This document shows positions 19,176-28,391 of a stretch of DNA of 30,189 nt, one piece after another. Position 1 is the first letter of the stretch. Each line of letters begins with the position of its first letter. The translations under genes and the position numbers were made by a program. The notes beneath the pieces were generated by a model. The model was given only the letters and a program-made list of their open reading frames with translations. It searched no databases and was not told the origin of the DNA. Origin of the DNA: Chara braunii (Eukaryota > Streptophyta > Charophyceae > Charales > Characeae). The DNA lies in assembly GCA_003427395.1 (NCBI GenBank), contig BFEA01000668.1:177160-207348 (forward strand), in the 5' to 3' direction.

Positions 19176-20452
19176 CAGTTAGGCAACCACTATCTGCACT
19201 ACAACTCCCTGTTGGAGTCCTACCAGAACATGTGTCTGACCGACACCTAATTTTCTAAAAATAAATGTGTCTGGCAGGTACCCTACTTGACTGATCAAGT
19301 GGTAGCCTACAACATTAACAAAAGACTGTTTACATAGTTTGGTCTTGTCATTATTAGTTCACTTACAGAAGTTTGCATAGAACTGGCTATGGTAGTATAC
19401 AACAGTCCTACTACTAAACTGACTGTGAGGTATTAGCAGTCTGTCAACCAACTAATCAAGAACAAAACCAGACTATGTTGCAGATGTATGAACAGTGGGT
19501 ATAGTTGTATTCACAGTTGAGCACCAATTAGAACCTACCCTCCCCTCAATCCAACATACCGAAGAGCATCTTTGAGCAGCAGTGTCTTCGTGTGTATTGT
19601 CGGCCCACCCCTNTGCCCCAAGTCATTGCCGAGCAAGCCAGCCCATCCACTCTTATTTACCCTCGCACGGAACGAGCCTTACTACCAGTGTGATCTGGCT
19701 GATCAGGAGGGATTTAAGGAGAGCCCCCATCTCCTCAGGAATTATTTAACGTCGCAGACAGGACGACGATCACATCCAGTATCAACACCGAGTCCCTAAC
19801 CAGAAGTATTTATAGACGGTCTGGTAAGCGTCTCTTATGGGCTGGCACACCCGGCAGGACTTCTATAGCGCAACATAGTGCCAAAATGGACAAGCAGCCA
19901 TCGCATGCGTGACCTACTCCCATTGGGTTGGCATGGTGATAGTGACCCAAGTGCTTCGACCAGGGCCCTTCAGAGGCACCACCCTTTCTCCTTCCAGATG
20001 CTTCCGGGAAGATTGTCGTTTCTCAAGGTAGCGCGCACACGACACCTCACCAAAAGAGAGGACTCTCAAGTTGGACTCACTTCCTCGCGGTAAGAAGAGA
20101 TTGAGAGAGTAGATAAGGTAAGGGAACAACGTACCTGGAGATAGCTGCCCCCAACCACAGATTTCTCACCAATTGAGCTGAGTGTGCATTTGATGACCGG
20201 TCGTAGCCTCGGTAACACTCACAACGCAATGCAGTGCCACCTCAGCTTAATGCCACATCAGCATGCTCTCATCACCAATCATACATTCCGCTGTAACCAC
20301 AGCATCCAATGTCGTCTAGCCTTCCGGCGCACACCTCTCTACCCAGGTCGTGCGCCTAATATGGCCTGACGTCACACGTACCAACTGCGAAGAAGCATCG
20401 TCAACGCACCAAGTCTGTAACGCCAGCGCACCAAGGTAAGTGGCGAATCGAA
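19176..20452 (-). other. Element 1 leader (5' untranslated region)
   Basis: About 1.3 kb between the PBS and the gag start with no coding frame I can support. A long leader is usual for plant gypsy elements and normally holds packaging signals. I see no striking hairpin or repeat in it. Confidence 0.7.
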
Positions 20453-20467
20453 CCAGCTCCAATACCA
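20453..20467 (-). other. Element 1 primer-binding site (initiator Met-like)
   Basis: On the minus strand TGGTATTGGAGCTGG begins three bases after the LTR end. It matches the plant initiator-tRNA-Met PBS (TGGTATCAGAGC) at 10 of 12 positions. Cognate tRNA assignment is inferred. Confidence 0.75.
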
Positions 20468-20470
20468 AAA

Positions 20471-21514
20471 TGCAAGGAACATGAATGTGGACGAAGCACA
20501 GAAATCCAGATTGCAAAATCACACTGAAGTCCAAGTAGTCAAAGCAAGAGCAGATAGCACAATGGAACCGAGTAACCATCCATTTGAGAACGATACAGAA
20601 AAATCGTGAGTCAATGTCCAAGCCCAATCGGGCAACACCAACAGCATAACCCAATGTAGCTCTCTCTCTCTTGAATGGCGCCAGGCGCCCTACCTACTCT
20701 ACAGCCTATTACTACAACTACAGCATGGAAGCAACCAGACAACTTGACGACCAGCGAGTGATGATGTCAACACCAATGACGACCTCCTCTCCACCAGGTA
20801 CATCCCACTCTTCACCCTCACTCTCCCTTGTTATCCCACACAGCGCCCTTCACCTCCTCAGAACCACCTTCGCCCTTCACCTCCTCCTGCGCCCACAGGC
20901 AGCCCGGCTATGGCCGCCAGCGCCCTGCGCCCAGGCTGCGCTCTACCGCTTAGCGCCAGCCTGCCTTGCTCAGCCTAGTGCAGCGCAGCACACATGCAAC
21001 GCAGCAGCGTGCCGGCCTTGCTCGCAATGGCCAAGATCCCTGCCCACTCAACCTCCCTGCCTATATGCCAGTGTTGTGTGTGGGCGGCCTCCCTTGAGCC
21101 TGCGCCTGGGCCCCAGTACCTGTACCCAGGCCCAATGCGGTTGGGGCCCAGGAGATGCAGTTGNGCCTCTTTCATCAAGGCCTGCGGCCAGATTCAGATA
21201 GTGGACCGGTTTCCCATTGGCATTTTCGGCCTCTATATCCAGCATGCATTGTCGGCCTCACGTTTATGTGCCCAGGGCCTAACCAACTCTGGGGCCCTGG
21301 GATTTCTGCATTTCCAGAGCTCCGATACTCGGTGCACTCCAACCAACTGGCGTGCAACAACTGTATGGACCCCACTTCGTGAAATGTTGGCACAAAGGGC
21401 TCTTGTTGATTTGCTGGCCCGCCTTCACTTAGGGCGGGCACGAGGCTTGTTGGGGCCTTAGCCCAGAACATGTACATCATGGCAAGGCCCCTTCTTGAGG
21501 GCTCAATCCTCACA
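20471..21514 (-). mobile_element. Element 1, 5' LTR
   Basis: 1044 bp, TG...CA, complete. The inner boundary is fixed by the PBS and the outer by comparison with the other LTR. It inserted in a CT-rich part of element 3 (TCTCTCTCTCC follows). Confidence 0.95.
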
Positions 21515-22054
21515 TCTCTCTCTCCTTTCTCCTTCTTCTTCCTCTTTCTTACGTTCCTCTTCATCTACGAGAGTGAGAGAGATCAGCGGTAGGGAATTCA
21601 GGTAGAGGTTATGTTGGGCACATTGCCCAGGATCTGATTCGACGTTCTGGGACAGACATTGATTGGACACTCCACAAGGGACTATTTTTGGGACTTCACT
21701 ATTGCGATCTTGGTCTACTCCCTCGCCTCCTGCTCCTTCGTCTCGCCCCCCTTTCCCCCATCTCTCATCTGTGGTATCTCCCCATGTACGTGTGTGAAGG
21801 AGGGACCTTTCTTTTGTGATTGCGTTCCCTCCTCCCCTCTCACATGTGTGATGTATGATGGATGTCGGGTCAGTCCAGATCAGATCAGATCTTCTCTTTA
21901 AAGTTTTCCGCTGCGCCACTTTGTGCCATCTTGTATGTATCGGAATGTACATTGCTTGTTGATGCTACGCTGACCTTGCATTGTCCATTCCAGTCCTTCT
22001 CATCACATTGCGGATCCTTGGCTCCCTACGCATTGTTGCATTGGGCATGCGTCA
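21515..22054. mobile_element. Element 3, right part
   Basis: Continuation of 11618-12405. It ends ...GGGCATGCGTCA directly before the second CCGAG. The last ten bases, reverse-complemented (TGACGCATGC), match the first ten (TGTTGCATGC) at eight positions, giving short terminal inverted repeats typical of LTR ends. No coding region is recognised. Confidence 0.75.
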
Positions 22055-22787
22055 CCGAGGCTATGGCGGACTACTAGGCATTGCCCAAATGCCCAAAGGA
22101 CAACCCAAGGCAGCTATGGCTGCTCTAACTCAGGCGACCATGCCCAACCCTGCCTTGAAGCTTCTTGGTGTGGCTCTCCCCAGTTGGGGACTCCCTGCTG
22201 CAGCGCCCACCAAGGTGATGAAGATGGCTGCCACCATAGCCAGGTAAGTACCCCTGGCGCTCCTACCTCCTTCCTTCCTTCTTCCTCCCTCGTGTCCTTC
22301 TCCTTCCTCCCCAACAGCGCTGCTCCAGCATAGCGCTGCTCCAACCAGCGCTCCACCAGTGTGTCGCCAAACTTGCACACAGAAAAAGAGGTCGGACTCT
22401 CCGTCCGGCCCGAAGATATAGCGGACTGCTTTGCCTCTTGGGCGGTGACTTCCAGGGCGCTTGGCCTCCCAAGCAATCGGTACCTCCTCCTTTTTGGAGG
22501 GAAACATCCTTGCAGACTCTGATATTGCCCGTACAGGCCCTAGACTAAGACTGGTATCCGCCTAGACCTAGCCTACACTACTGGGCCTCTAAAAATGCCA
22601 CTTCTGTCTTCTTCTGCTCGGCCTCCGGTACCTGCACATCTACTCCTTCCAGGTGCAGTACCGGCCTACCCGCTACATGAGTGCTTTTCCCCGCTGCAAC
22701 CCCTCAATGTCACGGCCACAGCTAAGTATCGGCCTTGAGGGCCCAACGAACGAGGAAGTGCCCTGACGGGCCACAGACATATTCATG
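22055..22787 (-). mobile_element. Element 2, 3' LTR, right portion
   Basis: 22055-22181 matches 30063-30189 with six differences, so it continues the LTR interrupted at 11617. The other LTR leaves the window at 30189, so the true right end and the polypurine tract cannot be fixed. The end must lie between 22181 and the pol stop at 22899. Candidate purine tracts on the minus strand include the complement of CCTCCTCCTTTTT near 22490. On the plus strand a frame with a donor-like AGGTAAGT at 22243-22250 is antisense to the element. Confidence 0.7.
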
Positions 22788-22890
22788 CCAACCAGCACTC
22801 AGACAGGCATGGTCACACACACACCCAAGCTAACCAACACTCAGACAGGCATGGTCACACACACACTCAAGCCAACCATCACTCAGACAG
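22788..22890. repeat. 42-bp tandem repeat, about 2.5 copies
   Basis: ACTCAGACAGGCATGGTCAC recurs at 22797 and 22839 and ACTCAGACAG at 22881, exactly 42 bases apart, with (CA)n inside each unit. It lies between the pol stop of element 2 and its 3' LTR. Confidence 0.9.
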
Positions 22891-22898
22891 CGAGTAAC

Positions 22899-23697
22899 TC
22901 ATTTTGAGTCCTTGACAAACGCATCATAGGCAAGCAAGGCAAAGAGATTCCTATAATACTCTGTCGCAGTGACCTTTGCAGAGATCTTAGGTGTAGCGTT
23001 CGTGGCGATTTGTCGCTCGTAGGCTTTAACAACGTGCAGTGCGCTGCGTGGCAGTTCTTGCTTGGAAATCCAGTACAGATCATCTAACGGGTGATACATA
23101 AAGTGAACCTGGTACTGTCTGTTGCGTCCCTTCCCTACGTGTTGTTTAATTCGGTCTATTTCATGCCCGCCTTTGATCGCGCAAGGGATCATATTTTTGC
23201 GATAATCGAATGTCTTAGCATCACGGTGGAGGTACTGTTTGGATGCATGGAACACGGGGTATGTGCGCAGATGGGCTAGCACATCAACTACGTATGAAGG
23301 GCCAAAGTGGTCTTCGCCAATCACATCCAAAACTTCCCACGGTCCGTAATAGAGTGGGAGAAGTTTGCGAGAGACCCCTTCTTTTGAGAATTCAGACATT
23401 TTGACCCAGACATAGCTTCCTACCTTAATCTCCGACGATCGGCGCCCCTTGTTCGTGTGATAGATCGTGGCATGTTGTTGCTTGGTCATGGCTGTAATAG
23501 CAACCTTGAGCAAGCGATCATACTTGGCCCTGAAGCCAGGCCTGTCGGGTGTTAAGCCAGCTGGGTGCTTAGGGAATAGGTAGGAGAGCGGATTATGGAT
23601 CTGCCAACCGAGATGCAGCCTGTTAGGTGCCATGCCGGTGGCAGAATGGATGGAGTTGTTGTACAACCCCTTAATGAAATACAACTCTTCATCCCAT
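22899..23697 (-). pseudogene. Element 2 integrase C-terminus with chromodomain
   Basis: Starts after a frameshift near 23698 and ends in TGA (22899-22901). It contains the integrase C-terminal part (LYNNSIHSATGMAPNRLHLGW, VGSYVWVKMSEF, LLPLYYGPWEVLD, HLRTYPVFHASK). A chromodomain-like segment follows (HEIDRIKQHVGKGRNRQYQV ... YWISKQELP). A tail of about 35 residues follows the chromodomain. It lacks the AT-hook-like insert of element 1. Confidence 0.9.
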
Positions 23698-24556
23698 GTT
23701 CCTGATCCGGGATAATCAAAGTGCGGAGAAGTTGGAACACAGTCTGGTTGATTTCTTCAGCCAAACCGTTGGCTTCAGGGTGTCGGCCAGATGTCATACA
23801 CAGCCTGATCCCCAGATGAGACATGAAGTCCTTCCATTCCGTACTAATGAAGTGCGGGTCCCGATCGCTTACCAGAGTCTTCGGGGTCCCGAACTGCAAA
23901 ATGTACTTCTTTTGGAATTCACGAATCACTTGTTATGTTGGGGCGTGAGGCGGCAAAGGGATCAGGTTAAGAAACTTAGAGAATCGGTCAACAATCACCA
24001 TGACCTGTGAGTAGTCGTTCTTACTTACCTTTCCCATGTCAGTGAAGTCGATGGAGACAGACTCCCCGGGACCATCGGCAATGGGTAGGGGTGTGAGTAG
24101 CCCCATCGACTTTTGTCTGCATGGTTTGATTCGTTGACAGACTTGACATTCAGCCACAAACTTTTCAGCAGTCCCTTTCATGTCAGGCCAATCAAACTGT
24201 CTCAGCAAATTTGCGTACGTTTTTGCCATGCCGAAGTGTCCGCTCTGGCCATGAGCCAAATCCAGAAAGTGCGTGCGGAGAGGCTCATGGTTGGGCACAC
24301 ACAAACGGTCGTGGTTTCCGTAGCGATGAAAAATCAGTCCTCCATACTCGTGAAAATCAGGATTACTGCTAGGGTCAGCCCGTAGCCGCTCAAGGATGGA
24401 ACTAAGCTCTGAATCCTTAGCGGTGTGCTCTACGAGCTCCTCCTTCAGTTTCGTCCGGAGGTCGTAGGATTTGACAAGGCAAGTCGTGTACTCGGGGTGG
24501 CGAGACAAAGCGTCAGCTACTCGGTTATAACAACCTTTTTTGTGTCTTAACTCAAA
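23698..24556 (-). pseudogene. Element 2 RNase H tail and integrase core
   Basis: Reads from the last RNase H segment (DFELRHKKGCYNRVADALSR) into the integrase: HHCC domain (HGQSGHFGMAK ... CQVCQRIK), first catalytic Asp in SIDFTD, second in SDRDPHFIS, Glu in HPEANGLAEEIN. A TAA at 23933-23935 interrupts the core. The upstream join near 24556 lacks about 45 residues of RNase H compared with element 1, including the conserved TDH segment. Confidence 0.9.
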
Positions 24557-25060
24557 ATCGATTCCAGTGGTCCAATGCCATACGCAAAGCATAGAGCTCG
24601 CGCATGTAGGTGGAAGTGGCTACCTTTACGTTGGGCATGTGTTTGCTGTAGTATTTGAGTGGCCGCAAGCCATCGTCGTCGTCTTGCTACAACACTGCAC
24701 CGATTCCGTACTGGCTCGCATCCGTAGTGACTACGAACGTCAGTTCGGGATCTGCAATGCGGAGTGCCGGGTGACTTACCAAGGCTTCCTTTAAAGCTTG
24801 AAAAACATTCGTGCACGCGGCGTCCCAAGAATAGGGAGCATTTTTACTGGTCAACCGCAACAATGGATGAGCAACAATAGAGAAGCGGGGCACAAACTTC
24901 CGATAGTATGATACGAGGCCAAGAAAAGAACGCAGTTCGCGAATGTTCACGGGTTGAGGCCAATTGCGTATGACCTCAACCTTGGTTGCCTTAGGCTCCA
25001 GGCCTGCAGCAGACAACCGATGCCCAAGAAAGATTACGTTGTCCTTTCCAAACTCAGATT
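24557..25060 (-). pseudogene. Element 2 RT connection and RNase H start
   Basis: Covers FLGHRLSAAGLEP, the connection domain (RSFLGLVSYYRKFVPRFS) and the RNase H start (VVTTDASQYGIGAVL). TAG at 24687-24689 follows; relatives commonly have Gln here (GAVLQQD). The frame continues to about 24557 (STYMRELYALRMALDHW) and then meets the deletion. The frame changes near 25060 relative to the RT core. Confidence 0.9.
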
Positions 25061-25375
25061 TTGAGATAGAGTTGCGTTTTCTTGAGGATGGTCAGTACTT
25101 CCTCAAGGTGTTTGAGGTGTTCCTCCATGGACTTGCTGAATATTAGTATGTCATCGAGGTAGACCACCACGAACCGGCCAATCTGTTCGCGGAGGACCTT
25201 GTCCATGAGGCTTTGGAAGGTGCCTGGTGCGTTCGTGAGACCGAAAGGCATTACGGTAAACTCGTAAAGCCCATCGCGCGTTTTGAACGCACTCTTGTGC
25301 TGGTCCGCGGGATCAACTTCAATCTGGTGGTAGCTAGACTTGAGATCGATCTTGGAGGTGACCTTGCAACCCACC
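25061..25375 (-). pseudogene. Element 2 RT core
   Basis: Contains [28 protein letters not shown] and the catalytic box [12 protein letters not shown]. It is separated from the fingers by one extra G in a GGG run near 25375. Apart from frame breaks the domain is well conserved. Confidence 0.92.
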
Positions 25376-25652
25376 TGCGGCATCAAGCAAGTCATCTATA
25401 CGAGGCAACGGATAGGCATTATTTCTTGTGAAGCGGTTTAGGCCGCGATAGTCAATACATATACGGAGTTTGCCTCCTTTCTTTGGAACAAACAACACAG
25501 GAGCACAAAATTCAGATTCGCTAGGCTTGATCCACCCCTTGTCAATCATCTCATCAATCTGTCGTCGGAGTTCCTCCAACTCGCCGGGTCCCATTCGGTA
25601 TACGCAGCCCTTTGGAGGAACAACACCTTGAACCAACTCGATCGTGTGTCGG
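25376..25652 (-). pseudogene. Element 2 RT fingers
   Basis: Encodes [58 protein letters not shown] and [15 protein letters not shown] frameshift near 25652 separates it from the upstream linker. Confidence 0.9.
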
Positions 25653-26373
25653 GGACTCCACGTGGCTCGGCCAGAACTTTCGGAAACCGATCGAGGAGGT
25701 TTTGGATGTCTGATGGGACCGGTGGGGGTGGGGGATCAGCAAAGGGGTCGCCTAGATCTGGTCGCAGGTCGCAGATAGAGACGACCGACTCTGAAGTAGG
25801 ATCATTTGGACCATTAGAGGGTAGAGAAATAGAGGTGCTAGAAGTAGAAGTACTAGAAGTAGGATCACTAATCGAAGTAGTAGTGGTATTAACCGCAAAA
25901 GTAGATGGCACATGGGTAGGACGAACAAAGGCAACATACAACTGTTCTTCCTCCTTGTGCTTGCGTCATTTCTTGCAGAACTTCATAGCATTCAGAAAAG
26001 TCATTGGGGACTCATGCTTCTCATCCAAGAGGACAGGAAGCTCGTTCCCTCGAGCATCTTTGACCATGAAAAGTGACTCCTTCCACTTGGTCCATTCGCA
26101 TTGGGACTGCAGCCAGCCCAAGCTAAGGACAACGTCGAAGGGGCACTTGTCAAGGACGTAGAAGTTCAACGCGTGTGTGACAGTTTTGTCCTTGTCAAAG
26201 GTAGTGCGCACACCTTTGACTGCATGCGTAGAAGAGACAACTTCTTTATTGCCAACTTGGGTCCGGCAAGGGTTCTGCAAGGCCACTTGCTTCATCCCCA
26301 AGCCCACCTTGCGTATCCCGTGAGGTGACATAAAGTTAGCCGTCAACCAAAACACGGAGATAGCGGTGGTTTA
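25653..26373 (-). pseudogene. Element 2 protease and linker, active site deleted
   Basis: The protease C-terminal half is clear (NFMSPHGIRKVGLGM, TVTHALNFYVLDKCPFDVVL, SLGWLQ). The active-site strand begins VLVD near 26355-26373, but the expected S/T-G after the Asp is missing: a short deletion runs GAC GGC straight into the following Asn-Phe codons and shifts frame. After the protease, TGA at 25966-25968 interrupts a Lys/Glu-rich stretch. A Thr/Ser/Pro linker (25660-25941) leads to the RT. Confidence 0.8.
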
Positions 26374-26607
26374 TAAGAAGTTTGAAGAAGATCAACTTCA
26401 CTGTCCCCTGGGCACACTATTATTTCATCTCAGTCCAATGCTCCAAGTGGTAGTGAAAATCGACCGTCCAAGACTCCTCCCAAGGCTCGACATACAAAAC
26501 GTTACTCACCTCAGCCTTGTATTCAGCAGATGACTGGGCTTCAAGGGAGGACTATTGATTTGCATCAAATTCAGTCTCCCCTGCTGTAGAGTTTGTTGAA
26601 GTTGACT
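26374..26607 (-). other. Element 2 gag-protease spacer, decayed
   Basis: No frame is open throughout. One frame shows a peptide of about 34 residues (start EYKAEVSNVLYVEPWEESW), then adjacent TAA and TAG (26417-26422), and then leads into the protease VLVD strand. It is probably the original pol N-terminus. Confidence 0.5.
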
Positions 26608-27510
26608 CTACGCCCGGTTCTGGTTTCCCTGCAGCTTATAACAATCTTGTACCTTATGGTTTGGTTTTTGGCAATGCAGGCATACCCCCTTCTTGAGTCT
26701 AGCCCGCCAGTCATTTTCGGTAATCCGGAGGTCGACCCAAGGTTTAGTAGTCGCATCCTCCGGTTTAGGTGGGATCTTGACTCCCTTGGGAAGTTGGACA
26801 TAGTTCTTCCCTGCACTCCGAATCGCCCCCTTTGTGTTGGCAGTCTTTGTGAAGGCAGTAAATTTTTCCTCTTGGTGGTTTGCGTCAGGCTCATGGGACG
26901 AAGAACAAGTTGTATCAGGGTCCTGTTCTTGGTCATCACCAAGAGTGGGGTCCTCTGCATCGGCTTCTTCTTCAGCCTCCAGCAGGTCATGCACAGCAAA
27001 ACGGTTGCTGCCTTTGAACCGCTTGCCGCTCATGGGCTTTTTGCTGCCTGCTGTGGTGACGAGGTCTACAGCCTCAAGACTGAGTATGTCCTTCATTAAG
27101 GTGAACCAGTCAGTGTAACCAATTAAGTCCCTGCCTAGGCGATTAGTGAAGTTGGTGGGAATCGCGCCTTTGACCACATCCAAGCAAGATTGAGCAGTTA
27201 GTTTCAATCCGGGTGTAGCGAACATCTTGCTAAGGTAAGTCTGCAGGTTTTTCATGGAGCCCGTCCACTTGCTGCGCTTGATTTTGTCAAGCTGGATTCT
27301 TGCCCTTGCTGCAGCATGTGGATCCAAGTATTGCGAAATGAGGAGTTCCTCGAGGGAGGCAACCGGGGTGGTCTTAAGCCACCTTGTTAGTTCTATTTTG
27401 GGAATCCCAGCTCGCGTAGCTTGGACCTCTTAGAAGCCCCGCACGACCGGCTCAACATTCATTCCCATGATCGCAGACTTGGTCTTAGGTTGAGTCCCCA
27501 ACACCTCGTG
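26608..27510 (-). pseudogene. Element 2 gag C-terminal half with zinc knuckle
   Basis: Reads from HEVLGTQPKTKS through the capsid-like part (LDPHAAARARIQLDKIKRSK, LEAVDLVTT) and an acidic linker. It ends in a zinc knuckle C-x2-C-x4-H-x4-C (CLHCQKPNHKVQDC). TAA at 27430-27432 interrupts the frame. The final TAG (26608-26610) may be genuine, but the frame continues open and Gln-rich (SQLQQTLQQG) behind it. Confidence 0.85.
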
Positions 27511-28391
27511 GAGCTGATCCAGGATTCGATGTCTTCTTTGCCGTCGTACTTAGACGGTATTTGAACCGCCTTTCGGTCCACATAGGGACCGACGTGGCTG
27601 GAACCAGCACCTGCTGGTTCCAATCTTGGGCCTGCAGCAGTTGCAGAACTTCCAGCCTCGTTGCTTGTCATAGCAACAGCGGAATCTGCACCTGTTGCAG
27701 GTCCCGAGGGGGTTGCCATCACATTCAAGGAAGAAGATACAGTAAGAGAGGCAGAGGTAGTTTCAATTGCAGCTTCAGATCCAGGGGGTAGAGGAAGTGG
27801 GTTGGCCGCTTGGGCTTGTCGTAGCTCAGCCACCTCCTTTGTCAATTCGTGGTACTTGCGGGTCATATTAGTCAGATCATCTTGAAGTGTTCGCAGCTTT
27901 GCGAAGACTTCAGCGATCTGAGTGGTATGATCTTCAAGATTCCTAACTTGAACAAGGGCGGTGAGTATAGACTGCAACTGTTCCCCACATTGTTCTTCAG
28001 TCAGTGAGGGAACAGTCTCTAGGATAGCCACCTGCCTTTTCAACAATGACTCTTTCCTCTCCTTCTCTGCTTCCTGTTCCCTTTTGGTTACACTATCTAG
28101 GAGTGCTTGTAGATATGGTTTTTCCGCATCACTGGCTGCATCTAACAAGGCCCGCCATTGCACTGAAGTTAGCTGAGCCATTTTTGGACCGTTAGTATTG
28201 ACAGGTGGGTCAGAGAGCCGCCAATCAGCAAAAGAATCAATTAGACTCTCAAGAGGTTCACTCCTGCTCTCACTTGGATGAACAATCTTTTTCCCAGTCC
28301 TTGCGCACTCCAGACGGTCACTATCCCTCTCTCCCTTCTCTCTCTCCCTCCTCTCTCTGTCTTCTCTCCGGCGGCGGGTCTCCACGGGCAT
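27511..28391 (-). pseudogene. Element 2 gag N-terminal half
   Basis: ATG at 28389-28391 opens about 290 codons up to a frameshift near 27510. The N-terminus is very Arg/Glu-rich and partly encoded by a CT/GA tract (28320-28360), so the real start may be the later ATG before AQLTSVQWRALLDAASDAEK. Long heptad-like helices follow (KLRTLQDDLTNMTRKYHEL, KEVAELRQAQ), then an Ala/Ser/Thr linker and the capsid entry IPSKYDGKEDIESWI. The helix-linker-capsid layout parallels element 1 gag. Confidence 0.8.

Larger units (their letters stand above)
12406..21514 (-). mobile_element. Element 1: Ty3/gypsy chromovirus (innermost)
   Basis: Complete in structure on the minus strand: 5' LTR 20471-21514, PBS 20453-20467, leader, gag, PR, RT, RNase H, IN with chromodomain, PPT 13369-13381, 3' LTR 12406-13368. 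LTRs start TG and end CA. Outside the N gap they differ at about 6 of 743 positions, so the insertion is young. The flanks show a possible 4-bp target duplication TCTC (12402-12405, 21515-21518), but both lie in CT-rich DNA so this is weak. The copy has several coding lesions plus one assembly artefact (15955-16228). Confidence 0.95.

Noticed and set aside
12402-21518. Target duplication TCTC (or CTCTC) as proof of the element 1 boundaries
   Set aside because: Both flanks are CT-rich, so a match is expected by chance. Boundaries rest on PBS, PPT and LTR comparison instead.
22055-22247. Duplicated coding exon under purifying selection (4 of 6 differences from 30063-30189 are silent)
   Set aside because: The two copies are the LTR pair of element 2, which were identical at insertion and drift neutrally. 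The third-position excess in six changes is within chance.
17431-27432. Reassigned genetic code (TAG/TAA as Gln)
   Set aside because: Several stops fit Gln, but one interrupting stop is TGA, element 1 pol ends naturally in TAA next to its PPT, and the long exon at 8520-9866 uses about 21 CAA/CAG codons without any TAA/TAG. Decay by C-to-T change explains the pattern more simply.
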